Counted from the stretch's first letter, positions 1 through 9,270 are shown. The stretch: 64,000 bases of DNA from Pseudomonas sp. H1h (GCF_000633255.1 NZ_AYMJ01000003.1:124001-188000), one strand, 5' to 3'. The notes: generated from the letters alone by a model not told the origin. Translations and numbers: made by a program.

Positions 1-1853
1 ATGCTGTGCTCCATCTTCATCGCCTCCAGTACCACCAGTTGCGCGCCGGCCTCGACCGCTTGCCCGGCCTCCACCAACACCCGCACGATGCTGCCGTTCA
101 TCGGTGCAGTCAGCCCGCCCTGATGGCTATGGCTCGCGTCTACGGCGCTGATCGGGTCGTAGACCTCAATGCGGCGCAACTCGCCGTCCCATTGCAGATA
201 CAGTGAATCGCCTTGGCGAAGGGTGCGCAAAGTACGGCGCACGCCATCGTGCTCGACCACCAGTGCTTCATCCGACAGTTTGGCGTTGCCGGCGCTGCCC
301 AAGGTCAGCGCTCGATCTTGACCTTCACAGCTCAAGTGCAAGGTGATTTCCGCCGGCAGCCCCGCGCGCAAACCATTGTTCAATGCCCATGGCGAGCCCA
401 GGTCGTCCGCTCGCACCGCGCCCGGCAGACTCTGCGCGAAAGCCTGGGCTGCGGCATTCCAGAAGTCGTCGCTGAGCGCGCGTGGTGCCGGCAACAGCTG
501 CTCCTGATAACGCGGAATAAAGCCGGTATCCAGCTCCGCCGCTGCAAAGGCCGGGTGCGCGATGATTCGCCGCAGGAAGTTGATGTTGGTCTTCAAACCG
601 CCAATCGCGAACTCGTCGAGCATGCTCAACAGCCGCAGCCGCGCCTGCTCGCGATCCTCGCCCCAGGCGATCAGCTTGCCAAGCATCGGGTCGTAGAACG
701 GCGAAATCTCGTCACCTTCTTCAACCCCGCTATCAACCCGTCGCCCCGGGCCGGCAGCCGATTCGCGGTACAACGCCAGGCGCCCGGTGGCTGGCAGGAA
801 ATCATTCGACGGGTCTTCAGCATACAGCCGCACTTCAATCGCGTGACCGTTGAGCGGCACTTGATCCTGAGTGATCGGCAACGCTTCACCGCGTGCCACG
901 CGAATCTGCCACGCCACCAGATCGAGGCCGGTAATCGCTTCGGTCACCGGGTGCTCGACCTGCAACCGGGTGTTCATTTCCATGAAGAAGAATTCGCCAC
1001 GGGCGTCGAGCAGAAACTCCACGGTACCGGCACCGACATAACCGATCGCCTGCGCCGAACGCACCGCCGCTTCGCCCATGGCACGGCGCAGCGCTGGGGT
1101 CAGGCCCGGCGCCGGTGCCTCTTCGACGACTTTCTGATGGCGGCGCTGGATCGAGCAATCACGCTCGTTGAGGTACAGGCAGTTGCCGTGCTGATCGGCG
1201 AACACCTGGATTTCCACGTGACGTGGTTTGAGCAGGTATTTCTCCACCAGCATCCGCGAGTCACCGAACGATGATTGCGCCTCACGCTGGGCCGAGGCCA
1301 GGGCTTCAGCCAGTTGGCTGACGTCCTCGACCACTTTCATGCCCTTGCCGCCGCCACCGGCAGTGGCCTTGAGCAGTACCGGATAGCCAATGCGCTCACA
1401 GGCATCGCGGAAGGTTTCCAGATCCTGCGCCTCGCCGTGATAGCCCGGCACCAGCGGCACGCCAGCGGTTTCCATCAAGGCTTTGGCGGCAGACTTGCTG
1501 CCCATGGCGTCGATGGCCGAGGCGGGCGGGCCGAGGAAAATCAGTCCGGCCTGCTCAATGGCGCGGGCGAATCCGGCGTTCTCGGAGAGAAAGCCGTAGC
1601 CCGGATGAATCGCCTGCGCGCCGCTGGCCTTGGCCGCCGCGATCAGTTTGTCGATTTGCAGATAGCTGTCCGCCGCTTTGCTGCCGCCCAGGTCGATGCG
1701 GATATCCGCTTCCCGGCTGTGCCGCGCTTCGCGGTCGGTGGCGCTGTGCACGGCGACGGTGGTCAGGCCCAGTGCCTTGGCGGTACGCATGACCCGGCAC
1801 GCGATTTCGCCACGGTTGGCCACCAGCAGGGTGGTGAGAACAGGTGCGCTCAT
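1..1853 (-). CDS. liuD: Methylcrotonoyl-CoA carboxylase, biotin-containing alpha subunit (3' end outside window)
   Basis: Carries the biotin carboxylase and biotin carrier parts of the enzyme that carboxylates 3-methylcrotonyl-CoA to 3-methylglutaconyl-CoA in leucine degradation. Translating leftward from the ATG at 1853, the frame stays open for 617 codons to the window edge. The N-terminus has the biotin-carboxylase start LLVANRGEIACRV (residues 8-20), followed by HPGYGFLSEN. The last visible codons encode the biotinylation motif EAMKMEHS, so only a short C-terminal piece is missing. Its ATG overlaps the liuC stop by one base (TGATG), which indicates translational coupling inside liuABCD. 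The family assignment is firm. The substrate is inferred from the neighbouring liuA, liuB, liuC and liuE. Confidence 0.95.
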   Translation of the reverse strand, partial: MSAPVLTTLLVANRGEIACRVMRTAKALGLTTVAVHSATDREARHSREADIRIDLGGSKAADSYLQIDKLIAAAKASGAQAIHPGYGFLSENAGFARAIEQAGLIFLGPPASAIDAMGSKSAAKALMETAGVPLVPGYHGEAQDLETFRDACERIGYPVLLKATAGGGGKGMKVVEDVSQLAEALASAQREAQSSFGDSRMLVEKYLLKPRHVEIQVFADQHGNCLYLNERDCSIQRRHQKVVEEAPAPGLTPALRRAMGEAAVRSAQAIGYVGAGTVEFLLDARGEFFFMEMNTRLQVEHPVTEAITGLDLVAWQIRVARGEALPITQDQVPLNGHAIEVRLYAEDPSNDFLPATGRLALYRESAAGPGRRVDSGVEEGDEISPFYDPMLGKLIAWGEDREQARLRLLSMLDEFAIGGLKTNINFLRRIIAHPAFAAAELDTGFIPRYQEQLLPAPRALSDDFWNAAAQAFAQSLPGAVRADDLGSPWALNNGLRAGLPAEITLHLSCEGQDRALTLGSAGNAKLSDEALVVEHDGVRRTLRTLRQGDSLYLQWDGELRRIEVYDPISAVDASHSHQGGLTAPMNGSIVRVLVEAGQAVEAGAQLVVLEAMKMEHS

Positions 1854-2674
1854 CAACGCGGCTCCTTGGTGGTGGTTGCGGCCTGCCAGCTCGGCGCACG
1901 TTTTTGCAGGAAGGCGCGCAAGCCTTCCTGGCCCTCAGGGCTGACACGGATGCGGGCGATGGCGTTTTCGGTGTAGCGGCGCAGGGCCGGAGTCAGCGCG
2001 CCGTTGCCGACTTCACGCAGCAGATCTTTACTGGCGCGCATCGCGGCGGGGCTGTTGAGCAGCAGGTTGTTGATCCATTGTTCAACCTGTTGATCCAGTT
2101 CTGCAGCCGGATAGCTCTCGGATAACAAGCCGATTTCCCGCGCACGCTGGCCGCCAAAACGCTCAGCGGTCAGCGCGTAACGACGTGCGGCGCGTTCGCC
2201 GATGGCCTGCACCACGAACGGGCTGATCACCGCGGGTGCCAGGCCGATGCGCACTTCCGACAGGCAGAACTGCGCGTCATCGGTGCCAATCGCCATGTCG
2301 CAGCAACTGATCAGGCCCAGCGTGCCGCCGAACGCCGCACCTTGCACCACGGCCAGCGTCGGGATTTTCAGCTTGGCGAGGTTGTACATCAGCTCCGCCA
2401 ACTCGCGCGCATCGTCCAGGTTGGTGTGGTAATCGAGTTCGGCCGACTGCTGCATCCACGCCAGATCGGCGCCGGCGCTGAAGTGTTTGCCACGCCCGCG
2501 CACCAACAGGAAACGCAGGCTGGCGTCGCTGGCGACCTTGTCCAGCGCCAGAATCAGCTCGCGGATCATCTCGGCGTTGAACGCGTTGTTCTTTTCTGCG
2601 CGGTTGAGCCACAGGGTCGCGAAACCGCGTGGGTCGTTCTGCAGCTCAAGGGTGTTGAAATCGCTCATATTCAT
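1853..2674 (-). CDS. liuC: Methylglutaconyl-CoA hydratase (enoyl-CoA hydratase family)
   Basis: 273 residues, normal for a crotonase-fold hydratase. It would hydrate 3-methylglutaconyl-CoA to HMG-CoA. The oxyanion-hole motifs are visible as KHFSAGADLAWM (about residues 63-74) and GAAFGGTLGLISCCD (about 111-125), and the catalytic-loop region LSEVRIGLAPA follows. An alternative start is the ATG two codons in (2668), which is slightly better spaced from GTGGAG. The stop overlaps the liuD start. A 112-bp gap holding a REP pair separates it from liuB, yet gene order and strand indicate one operon. Confidence 0.93.
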   Translation of the reverse strand: MNMSDFNTLELQNDPRGFATLWLNRAEKNNAFNAEMIRELILALDKVASDASLRFLLVRGRGKHFSAGADLAWMQQSAELDYHTNLDDARELAELMYNLAKLKIPTLAVVQGAAFGGTLGLISCCDMAIGTDDAQFCLSEVRIGLAPAVISPFVVQAIGERAARRYALTAERFGGQRAREIGLLSESYPAAELDQQVEQWINNLLLNSPAAMRASKDLLREVGNGALTPALRRYTENAIARIRVSPEGQEGLRAFLQKRAPSWQAATTTKEPR

Positions 2675-2689
2675 CCGTCTCCACGGTTT

Positions 2690-2780
2690 CTGTGGGAGCG
2701 AACCGGCTCGCGAAGAACGATGACGCGGTCAGGCCGACAAACCGCGCGGAAGCCTTCGCGAGCAGGCTCGCTCCCACAAA
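2690..2780. repeat. REP pair (inverted) between liuB and liuC
   Basis: Two oppositely oriented copies of the Pseudomonas REP palindrome (TGTGGGAGCGA..GGCTCGCGAAG and its reverse complement), about 40 bp apart. The arrangement is that of a BIME-like stem. It lies inside the liu operon, where such structures can stabilise upstream mRNA or cause partial termination. Confidence 0.9.
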
Positions 2781-2786
2781 AAAGCA

Positions 2787-4391
2787 TCACATCCGGAACA
2801 CGCCGAAGCGGCTCGGTTCGATAGGCGCGTTCAACGACGCGGACAAGGCCAGGGCCAGCACATCGCGGGTCTGCGCCGGGTCGATGACCCCGTCGTCCCA
2901 CAGCCGTGCGCTGGAGTAGTAAGGGTGACCCTGTTCCTCGTACTGGTCGAGGATCGGTTGCTTGATCTCCGCTTCCTGCTCGGCACTGAAGGCCTGGCCG
3001 CTGCGTTCAGCCTGCTCGCGCTTGACCTGCACCAGCACGCCGGCCGCCTGCTCGGCGCCCATCACGCCGATGCGTGCGTTTGGCCACATCCACAGGAAGC
3101 GCGGGTCGTAAGCGCGCCCGCACATGCCGTAGTTACCGGCGCCGAAGCTGCCACCGATGATCACGGTGAACTTCGGCACCTTGGCGCAGGCCACCGCCGT
3201 CACCAGTTTCGCGCCGTGTTTGGCGATGCCGCCGGCCTCGTATTTCTGCCCGACCATGAAGCCGGTGATGTTCTGCAAGAACAGCAGCGGGATGCCGCGC
3301 TGGCAGGCCAGCTCGATGAAGTGCGCGCCTTTCTGCGCGGCTTCGGCGAAGAGAATGCCATTGTTCGCCAGAATCGCGATCGGGTAGCCGTGCAGGTGCG
3401 CAAAACCACACACCAGCGTGGTGCCGAACAGCGCTTTGAACTCATCGAACACCGAGCCGTCGACCAGCCGCGCAATCACTTCACGGACATCGAACGGTTG
3501 CTTGGCGTCGGCCGAGACCACGCCATACAACTCATCGCTGGCGTACAGCGGCGCAACCGGCGCACGTTGCTGCACCTCGCCGAGCTTGCGCCAGTTGAGG
3601 TTGGCGACGCTGCGGCGGGCGAGGGCGAGGGCGTGTTCGTCGCTCTCGGCGTAATGGTCGGCCACCCCGGAAATCTTGCAGTGCACATCGGCACCGCCGA
3701 GGTCTTCAGCGCTGACCACTTCGCCGGTCGCCGCTTTCACCAGCGGCGGGCCGGCGAGGAAGATTGTCGCCTGATTGCGCACCATGATCGCTTCGTCCGC
3801 CATCGCCGGCACATACGCGCCTCCGGCGGTGCACGAGCCCATGACCACGGCGATCTGCGGAATGCCCATGGCACTCATGTTGGCCTGGTTGAAGAAAATC
3901 CGGCCAAAGTGTTCACGATCCGGGAACACCTCGTCCTGACGTGGCAGGTTGGCGCCGCCCGAGTCCACCAGATAGATGCACGGCAGGCGGTTCTGTTGGG
4001 CGATAGTCTGCGCGCGCAGGTGTTTTTTCACGGTCAGCGGGTAGTACGAGCCGCCCTTCACCGTCGCATCGTTGGCGACGATCATGCACTCGACGCCTTC
4101 GACCCGGCCGATCCCGGCGATCACGCCTGCGGCGGGTACGTCTTCGCCATACACGGCGTGTGCGGCGAGCTGGCTGATTTCCAGAAAGGGCGAGCCAGGA
4201 TCGAGCAGGCGATTGATGCGTTCACGCGGCAGCAGTTTGCCCCGCGAGGTGTGACGCTCCTGGGCTTTCGCGCCACCACCCTGAGCCACTTGGGCGAGCA
4301 GGGTGTGCAGGGCGTCGACCTGTTCGAGCATCGCCGCGCTGTTGGCGGCGAACTCCGCTGAACGGGGGTTGAGCTGGGTATGCAGGATCAT
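2787..4391 (-). CDS. liuB: Methylcrotonoyl-CoA carboxylase, carboxyltransferase beta subunit
   Basis: 534 residues, the usual length for MCC beta. It transfers CO2 from carboxybiotin on LiuD to 3-methylcrotonyl-CoA in the cytosol. The N-terminal half has the acyl-CoA carboxyltransferase region ([18 protein letters not shown] and [13 protein letters not shown]). The C-terminal half has the second crotonase-like domain ([39 protein letters not shown]). The ATG at 4391 is preceded by CGGAGTAAGCC, a usable ribosome binding site. It lies between liuA and liuC on the same strand. Confidence 0.95.
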   Translation of the reverse strand: MILHTQLNPRSAEFAANSAAMLEQVDALHTLLAQVAQGGGAKAQERHTSRGKLLPRERINRLLDPGSPFLEISQLAAHAVYGEDVPAAGVIAGIGRVEGVECMIVANDATVKGGSYYPLTVKKHLRAQTIAQQNRLPCIYLVDSGGANLPRQDEVFPDREHFGRIFFNQANMSAMGIPQIAVVMGSCTAGGAYVPAMADEAIMVRNQATIFLAGPPLVKAATGEVVSAEDLGGADVHCKISGVADHYAESDEHALALARRSVANLNWRKLGEVQQRAPVAPLYASDELYGVVSADAKQPFDVREVIARLVDGSVFDEFKALFGTTLVCGFAHLHGYPIAILANNGILFAEAAQKGAHFIELACQRGIPLLFLQNITGFMVGQKYEAGGIAKHGAKLVTAVACAKVPKFTVIIGGSFGAGNYGMCGRAYDPRFLWMWPNARIGVMGAEQAAGVLVQVKREQAERSGQAFSAEQEAEIKQPILDQYEEQGHPYYSSARLWDDGVIDPAQTRDVLALALSASLNAPIEPSRFGVFRM

Positions 4392-4394
4392 GGC

Positions 4395-4482
4395 TTACTC
4401 CGTAAGCAGCTACGAGCGGCAAGCTTGGAGCGGCAAGCTGAAGCTGTTCCCTTGCAGCTTGAAACTTGCAGCTCGCAGCTGA
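4395..4482. repeat. GCAGCTTG-type inverted repeat between liuA and liuB
   Basis: The 97-bp liuA-liuB gap consists largely of alternating GCAGCT, GCGGCAAGCTTG and GCAGCTTGAAACTTGCAGCT pieces that can pair with one another. It differs from the GTGGGAGC REP family found elsewhere in the window. Its function is unknown; it probably forms an mRNA hairpin within the operon. Confidence 0.6.
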
Positions 4483-4488
4483 CGAAAT

Positions 4489-5652
4489 TCATTTCGTTTC
4501 GTTGAACAGTTCGCGGCCGATCAGCATGCGTCGGATCTCGCTGGTGCCAGCGCCGATTTCGTACAGCTTGGCGTCACGCAGCAATCGGCCAGCCGGGAAT
4601 TCGTTGATGTAACCGTTGCCGCCCAGAATCTGGATCGCGTCGAGGGCCATTTGTGTGGCGCGCTCGGCGGTGTAGAGGATCACCCCGGCGGCGTCTTTGC
4701 GGGTGGTTTCGCCGCGTTCGCAAGCCTGGGCCACCGCGTACAGGTAGGCGCGGCTGGCGTTGAGCTGGGTGTACATGTCGGCGACTTTGCCCTGGATCAG
4801 CTGGAATTCGCCGATGCTCTGGCCGAACTGTTTGCGGTCGTGGATGTACGGCACGATCAGGTCCATGCACGACTGCATGATCCCGGTCGGTCCGCCGGAC
4901 AGCACCACGCGTTCGTAATCGAGGCCACTCATCAGCACTTTCACGCCGCCGTTGAGCACGCCCAGAATGTTTTCTTCCGGCACTTCGACGTCATCGAAGA
5001 ACAGCTCGCAGGTATTGGAGCCGCGCATGCCGAGCTTGTCGAACTTGTTGCTGCGGCTGAAGCCTTTCCAGTCGCGCTCGACGATGAACGCGGTGATGCC
5101 GTGCGGACCCTTTTCCAGATCAGTCTTGGCGTAGATCACGTAGGTGTTGGCGTCAGGGCCGTTGGTGATCCAGGTCTTGCTGCCGTTGAGCACGAAACGG
5201 TCACCGCGTTTGTCGGCGCGCAGTTTCATCGAAACCACGTCGGAACCGGCGTTCGGCTCGCTCATCGCCAGTGCGCCGACGTGTTCGCCGCTGATCAGTT
5301 TCGGCAGGTATCTGGTTTTTTGTTCGTGGTTGCCGTTGCGGTTGATCTGGTTGACGCAGAGGTTGGAATGCGCGCCGTAGGACAGTGCCACCGAGGCCGA
5401 TCCACGGCTGATTTCTTCCATCGCCACCACGTGCGCCAGGTAACCCAGGCCCGCGCCGCCGTACTCTTCCGGGACGGTGATGCCGAGCAGGCCCATGTCG
5501 CCAAACTTGCGCCACATGTCGGCCGGGAACAGGTTGTCGCTGTCGATCTGCGCGGCGCGCGGAGCGACCTCTTTGGCGACAAAGGACTGAACCTGATCGC
5601 GCAGCATGTCGATGGTTTCACCGAGGGCGAAGTTCAGGGATGGATAGCTCAT
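4489..5652 (-). CDS. liuA: Isovaleryl-CoA dehydrogenase
   Basis: 387 residues, the normal size of a soluble acyl-CoA dehydrogenase. It oxidises isovaleryl-CoA to 3-methylcrotonyl-CoA with FAD, the first committed step of the liu pathway. Visible motifs are [12 protein letters not shown] (about 128-139), the FAD-side motif RKQFGQ, and [19 protein letters not shown] near the C-terminus. The catalytic base is Glu247 in [13 protein letters not shown] glutamate at this helix position marks isovaleryl-CoA dehydrogenases, whereas most other acyl-CoA dehydrogenases carry theirs nearer the C-terminus. AAGGTGACCC precedes the ATG at 5652. It is first gene of liuABCD, and its promoter region contains two LiuR-type palindromes. 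Confidence 0.95.
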   Translation of the reverse strand: MSYPSLNFALGETIDMLRDQVQSFVAKEVAPRAAQIDSDNLFPADMWRKFGDMGLLGITVPEEYGGAGLGYLAHVVAMEEISRGSASVALSYGAHSNLCVNQINRNGNHEQKTRYLPKLISGEHVGALAMSEPNAGSDVVSMKLRADKRGDRFVLNGSKTWITNGPDANTYVIYAKTDLEKGPHGITAFIVERDWKGFSRSNKFDKLGMRGSNTCELFFDDVEVPEENILGVLNGGVKVLMSGLDYERVVLSGGPTGIMQSCMDLIVPYIHDRKQFGQSIGEFQLIQGKVADMYTQLNASRAYLYAVAQACERGETTRKDAAGVILYTAERATQMALDAIQILGGNGYINEFPAGRLLRDAKLYEIGAGTSEIRRMLIGRELFNETK

Positions 5653-5707
5653 GGGTCACCTTTTGGCTTTTTTGTAGGGCGGGGAGAGCGGCGGTTCGGC
5701 TCTCACC

Positions 5708-5723
5708 TTTACGTTAACGTAAG
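5708..5723. promoter_or_regulatory. LiuR box 1, liuA-proximal
   Basis: TTTACGTTAACGTAAG, a near-perfect palindrome 55 bp upstream of liuA. On the minus strand TTGACA (5744-5739), then 17 bp, then TACGTT (5721-5716) forms a plausible promoter whose -10 lies inside this box. The motif matches the type described for the LiuR regulon of proteobacteria. Assignment to LiuR here is inference from motif and neighbourhood. Confidence 0.8.
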
Positions 5724-5750
5724 CCTGTGGTGAATGGCTGTCAATCACCC

Positions 5751-5766
5751 TTTACGTTAACGTCAA
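5751..5766. promoter_or_regulatory. LiuR box 2, acyl-CoA synthetase-proximal
   Basis: TTTACGTTAACGTCAA, 43 bp (about four helical turns) from box 1 centre to centre, and 88 bp upstream of the synthetase ATG at 5854. The divergent region therefore has one box per direction, which suggests joint control of liuABCD and the synthetase. Confidence 0.8.
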
Positions 5767-5853
5767 CTTGAGCGAGAGTAGGGACAGTTCTGAATGGTCG
5801 GAGCTGATATGGCTCCGGTCCAACACCCGCTTATAAAGACAATAGGGGTCGTC

Positions 5854-7551
5854 ATGGATCAACCCAGTGCAAACCCGCAGCGCAGCTATACCCGTGGTTC
5901 CCAGGACAAAGCCTTGCTGGCGGTGACCATCGGAAAGAAGTTCGACGAAACCGTCGCGCAGTACCCGGATGGCGAAGCGCTGGTGGTGCGTCATCAGCAG
6001 CAGCGTTACACCTGGCGGCAATTGGCCGGGGCGGTGAACGTACACGCCAGAGCCTTGCTGGCGCTGGGTTTGCAAGCAGGGGATCGGCTCGGCATCTGGG
6101 CACCGAACTGCGCGCAGTGGTGCATCACGCAAATTGCCACGGCGAAAATCGGCGTGATTCTGGTCAACATCAACCCGGCCTACCGCAGCTCCGAGCTGGA
6201 ATACGTGCTCAAGCAGTCAGGCTGTCAGTGGCTGGTGTGTGCCGGGGCATTCAAGTCTTCGAACTACCACAGCATGTTGCAAGGCCTGGTGCCGGAACTG
6301 GCTGAGCAATCCATCGGCGAACTGCGCAGCGAGCGTCTGCCGGATTTGCGCGGGGTGATCAGCCTCGACGCACAACCCCCTTCAGGTTTCCTGCCGTGGT
6401 CACAATTGGCCGACATGGCGTGCGGCGTTACCCCAGAACAACTGAGCGAACGCAGCGACAGCCTGCACTTCGATCAACCCGTGAATATCCAGTACACCTC
6501 CGGCACCACCGGTTTTCCCAAAGGCGCGACCCTCAGTCACTACAACATCCTCAACAACGGTTACATGGTCGGCGAAAGCATCGGCCTGACCCCGAGCGAT
6601 CGACTGGTGATTCCGGTACCGCTGTATCACTGCTTCGGCATGGTCATGGGCAATCTCGGCTGCATCACCCACGCCAGCACCATGATTTACCCCAATGATG
6701 CGTTCGATCCGTTGCTGACATTGCAAACCGTCGCCGAAGAACAGGCCACCAGTCTGTACGGCGTGCCAACCATGTTCATCGCCATGCTCGATCAGCCGCT
6801 GCGCGCCGAGTTCGATCTGTCGAGCCTGCGCACCGGGATCATGGCCGGGGCCACTTGCCCGATCGAGGTGATGCGCCGGGTCATCAGCGAGATGCACATG
6901 AGCGAAGTGCAGATTGCCTACGGCATGACCGAAACCAGCCCGGTGTCACTGCAAACCGGTCCGGCGGATGAGCTGGAACTGCGCGTGACCACCGTCGGTC
7001 GCACGCAGCCGCAATTGGAAAGCAAGATCATCGACGAGGCCGGCAACCTGGTGCCGCGCGGCACCATTGGCGAACTGTGCACCCGCGGTTACAGCGTAAT
7101 GCTCGGTTACTGGAACAACCCGCAGGCCACCGCCGACGCCATCGATGAGGCCGGCTGGATGCACACCGGCGACCTGGCGAGCATGAATGATGAGGGCTAC
7201 GTGAACATCGCCGGGCGTAACAAGGACATGATCATCCGCGGTGGCGAGAATGTTTACCCGCGTGAACTGGAAGAGTTCTTCTTCACCCATCCGGCGGTGG
7301 CCGACGTGCAGGTGATCGGCATTCCGTGCTCGCGTTACGGTGAAGAGATTGTCGCCTGGATCAAATTCCACCCCGGGCACAATGCCTCTGAGCTTGAGCT
7401 GCAAACCTGGTGCAAGGAACGCATCGCGCACTTCAAGACGCCGCGTTACTTCAAGTTTGTCGAAGAGTTTCCGATGACGGTGACGGGCAAGATCCAGAAA
7501 TTCCGGATGCGCGAGATCAGTATCGAAGAATTACGCGAAAAGCACGCCTGA
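5854..7551 (+). CDS. AMP-dependent acyl-CoA synthetase of the liu cluster
   Basis: 565 residues from the ATG at 5854, which has AGGGGT about 8 bp upstream; a longer in-frame start at 5794 lacks such a site. It belongs to the ANL superfamily and activates a carboxylic acid with ATP and CoA. The P-loop is [11 protein letters not shown] (214-224). The hinge region [13 protein letters not shown] and the core [16 protein letters not shown] follow. The catalytic lysine is Lys546 in [10 protein letters not shown]. It resembles FadD-like ligases. It is divergent from liuA and shares its LiuR boxes, so isovalerate, a related branched acid or acetoacetate are plausible substrates. The sequence does not decide the substrate. 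Confidence 0.88.
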   Translation: MDQPSANPQRSYTRGSQDKALLAVTIGKKFDETVAQYPDGEALVVRHQQQRYTWRQLAGAVNVHARALLALGLQAGDRLGIWAPNCAQWCITQIATAKIGVILVNINPAYRSSELEYVLKQSGCQWLVCAGAFKSSNYHSMLQGLVPELAEQSIGELRSERLPDLRGVISLDAQPPSGFLPWSQLADMACGVTPEQLSERSDSLHFDQPVNIQYTSGTTGFPKGATLSHYNILNNGYMVGESIGLTPSDRLVIPVPLYHCFGMVMGNLGCITHASTMIYPNDAFDPLLTLQTVAEEQATSLYGVPTMFIAMLDQPLRAEFDLSSLRTGIMAGATCPIEVMRRVISEMHMSEVQIAYGMTETSPVSLQTGPADELELRVTTVGRTQPQLESKIIDEAGNLVPRGTIGELCTRGYSVMLGYWNNPQATADAIDEAGWMHTGDLASMNDEGYVNIAGRNKDMIIRGGENVYPRELEEFFFTHPAVADVQVIGIPCSRYGEEIVAWIKFHPGHNASELELQTWCKERIAHFKTPRYFKFVEEFPMTVTGKIQKFRMREISIEELREKHA

Positions 7552-7562
7552 CAAAGATCAAA

Positions 7563-7655
7563 TGTGGGAGCGGGCTTGCTCGCGAATGCCGTGTGCCATT
7601 CACCAAGCATGTTGACTGACCTGACGCATTCGCGAGCAAGCCCGCTCCCACAAGG
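7563..7655. repeat. REP pair downstream of the acyl-CoA synthetase
   Basis: TGTGGGAGCGGGCTTGCTCGCGAA and its inverted partner, about 40 bp apart, immediately after the stop at 7551. No separate terminator was seen for the synthetase gene, so this hairpin may serve as its transcript end. Confidence 0.9.
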
Positions 7656-7687
7656 GGGCGGCGGTGAAAACAGGAATCACAGAAAGC

Positions 7688-8063
7688 ACAAAGGGGAGCC
7701 GAAGCTCCCCTTTAATTTTGTCGTCGCGTGCTCTTTTTTATTATTGAGGGGCGGTCTGTTGTTGTTTTTGGCAACCGTGGCCCTTTACCGCTGTTTTTTG
7801 GCGACCCCCATCCGGGGTCAAGAGCAAACGTATTTTTTTGAGCGCTGATCTGCTTTCTCGCCAAGCGATCCAACCGATTCGGGAGCTACCTGAAGGTAGT
7901 TTTATTGTTCTCTGCCCGGTTGCGGGTCACTCCTGAGAGCACCCTGAAAAGCACACCTTCTCCAAAAAAATCTGTTAGCTGCGTCTCTGCCGTGTTGTTT
8001 TTGTTATGTCAGAGTCGGTACGTCTTATTTTTATTGGTTTGCTGCTTTTTATTCTTGTTATGC
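7688..8063 (-). ncRNA. crcY: CrcY-type small RNA (Hfq/Crc-sequestering decoy)
   Basis: A 376-nt minus-strand transcript is predicted from a sigma-54 promoter to a terminator. Six A-rich CA motifs, the sites bound by Hfq with Crc, are visible on the RNA: AACAAGAATAA (8059-8049), AATAAAAATAA (8035-8025), AACAAAAACAA (8005-7995), AACAATAA (7909-7902), AAAAACAACAA (7769-7759) and AATAATAAAAAA (7745-7734). It ends in AAAGGGGAGC-TTCG-GCTCCCCTTT (7713-7690). Members of this family titrate Hfq/Crc to relieve carbon catabolite repression and are driven by CbrAB with RpoN. In P. putida, crcY lies next to the HMG-CoA lyase gene; here it lies just downstream of liuE. Exact ends are inferred. CrcX rather than CrcY is possible. 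Confidence 0.88.
7690..7713 (-). terminator. Rho-independent terminator of the CrcY-type RNA
   Basis: A perfect 10-bp stem AAAGGGGAGC/GCTCCCCTTT with a TTCG tetraloop on the minus strand. The following bases are GTGCTTTCT rather than a long U run, so stem stability must contribute most of the termination. Confidence 0.85.
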
Positions 8064-8073
8064 CATAGAGATA

Positions 8074-8088
8074 GCAGAAGCCGTGCCA
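8074..8088 (-). promoter_or_regulatory. Sigma-54 promoter of the CrcY-type RNA
   Basis: On the minus strand TGGCACGGCTTCTGC, read from 8088 to 8074, has the -24 GG and -12 GC with the required spacing of TGGCACG-N4-TTGC. Transcription would start near 8063. Confidence 0.85.
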
Positions 8089-8169
8089 ACTTTTAAAAAT
8101 CCTTGTAAATCAATGAGTTGAGTTTTTTGAAGGAATTTTCCTTCAGCGCAAACCAGACAATTTGTTTCC

Positions 8170-8212
8170 GTGTTACTCGTCTATGCCCACGTTTCGGACA
8201 CAGCGGTAACAC
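8170..8212. promoter_or_regulatory. Inverted repeat upstream of the sigma-54 promoter, candidate CbrB site
   Basis: GTGTTAC (8170-8176) and GTAACAC (8206-8212) form a perfect 7-bp inverted repeat, with arms 36 bp apart centre to centre. It lies about 100-140 bp upstream of the predicted start, where a bacterial enhancer-binding protein should sit. CbrB sites in crc RNA promoters contain GTTAC/GTAAC half-sites. The assignment is inference. Confidence 0.6.
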
Positions 8213-8220
8213 CTTCGCCC

Positions 8221-9120
8221 TCACTGTGCGCTGCGGGCCTTGGCCACGCGCGAACCGCTTGGGCGACCGAGTACTGCGCTGATCTGCTGACCCGCAGCAA
8301 TCAAGGCGTCGAGGTCGATACCGGTCTCGATCCCCAGGCCGTTGAGCAGGTACACCACGTCTTCGGTGGCGACGTTACCGCTCGCGCCTTTGGCATACGG
8401 GCAGCCGCCGAGGCCGGCGATAGAGCTGTCGAACACCGCGATGCCTTCGAGCAGGCTGGCATAGATGTTGGCCATGGCCTGGCCGTAAGTGTCGTGGAAA
8501 TGGCCGGCGAGCTTTTCCCGTGGCACTTGTGCCGAAACCACTTCGAACAATCTGCGGGTCGCGCCAGCGGTGCCGGTGCCGATGGTGTCGCCGAGAGAGA
8601 CTTCATAGCAGCCCATCGCATACAGCTCACGGGCGACCATCGCCACTTGCTCCGGGGCGACCGAGCCTTCATACGGACAGCCGAGCACGCAGGACACATA
8701 ACCGCGCACGGTAACGCCGTGCTGTTTCGCCGCTTCCATGATTGGCGCAAATCGCGCCAGGCTTTCGCTGATCGAGCAATTGATGTTGCGCTGCGAGAAC
8801 GCTTCGGACGCGGCGGCGAACACGGCGACTTCTTTCACCCCGGCGGCCAGCGCGTCCTCAAAACCGCGCAGGTTTGGCGCCAGCGCGCCATAGGTTACGC
8901 CGGGTTTGCGCTGGATTTGCGCGAACACCTCGGCCGAACCGGCCATCTGCGGCACCCATTTCGGTGAGACAAAACTGCCGACTTCGATGTAGCCCAGACC
9001 AGCGGCGCTCAGGGCGTCGACCAGTTGCACCTTGTCAGCCACGCTGATCGGCTGGGCTTCGTTCTGCAGGCCATCACGCGGGCCGACTTCGATCAGGCGT
9101 ACTTGGGAGGGGAGGGACAT
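8221..9120 (-). CDS. liuE: Hydroxymethylglutaryl-CoA lyase
   Basis: Cleaves HMG-CoA to acetyl-CoA and acetoacetate, the last step of leucine degradation. The chosen start at 9120 gives 299 residues, the family's usual length, and has GAGCAGG about 8 bp upstream; an ATG at 9138 adds six residues without a good site. Motifs are EVGPRDGLQNE (about 11-21), metal-binding HFHDTYG (207-213) and the lyase signature GLGGCPYAKG (236-245), with the catalytic Cys at about 240. It is separated from liuABCD by the synthetase and the CrcY-type RNA but lies directly downstream of liuR on the same strand. It is also known as mvaB in P. putida. Confidence 0.94.
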   Translation of the reverse strand: MSLPSQVRLIEVGPRDGLQNEAQPISVADKVQLVDALSAAGLGYIEVGSFVSPKWVPQMAGSAEVFAQIQRKPGVTYGALAPNLRGFEDALAAGVKEVAVFAAASEAFSQRNINCSISESLARFAPIMEAAKQHGVTVRGYVSCVLGCPYEGSVAPEQVAMVARELYAMGCYEVSLGDTIGTGTAGATRRLFEVVSAQVPREKLAGHFHDTYGQAMANIYASLLEGIAVFDSSIAGLGGCPYAKGASGNVATEDVVYLLNGLGIETGIDLDALIAAGQQISAVLGRPSGSRVAKARSAQ

Positions 9121-9162
9121 GGCGGTTGACCTGCTCATTTTCGGAATGACATGAGTTCCCCT

Positions 9163-9252
9163 GTGGAAGCGGGCTTGCTCGCGAATGCGGAGTGTCAGAT
9201 ACCAATGTGTCGACTGTCACAGTGCATTCGCGAGCAAGCCCGCTCCCACAGT
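9163..9252. repeat. REP pair between liuR and liuE
   Basis: Inverted pair of the GCGGGCTTGCTCGCGAATGCG REP type; the first copy has a GTGGAAGC variant. It occupies most of the 150-bp liuR-liuE gap. Confidence 0.9.
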
Positions 9253-9270
9253 GGGAGGTGTTGGGTTCAA

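Noticed and set aside
213..1976. Plus-strand open frames opposite liuD
   Set aside because: High-GC shadow frames. The minus frame encodes a continuous biotin carboxylase with the correct start and biotin motif.
7564..8096. Small plus-strand open frames of 63-94 codons in the liuE-synthetase gap
   Set aside because: Translations are dominated by Leu, Phe, Ser and Cys from T-rich sequence. They are the complement of the A-rich CrcY-type RNA, with no ribosome sites.
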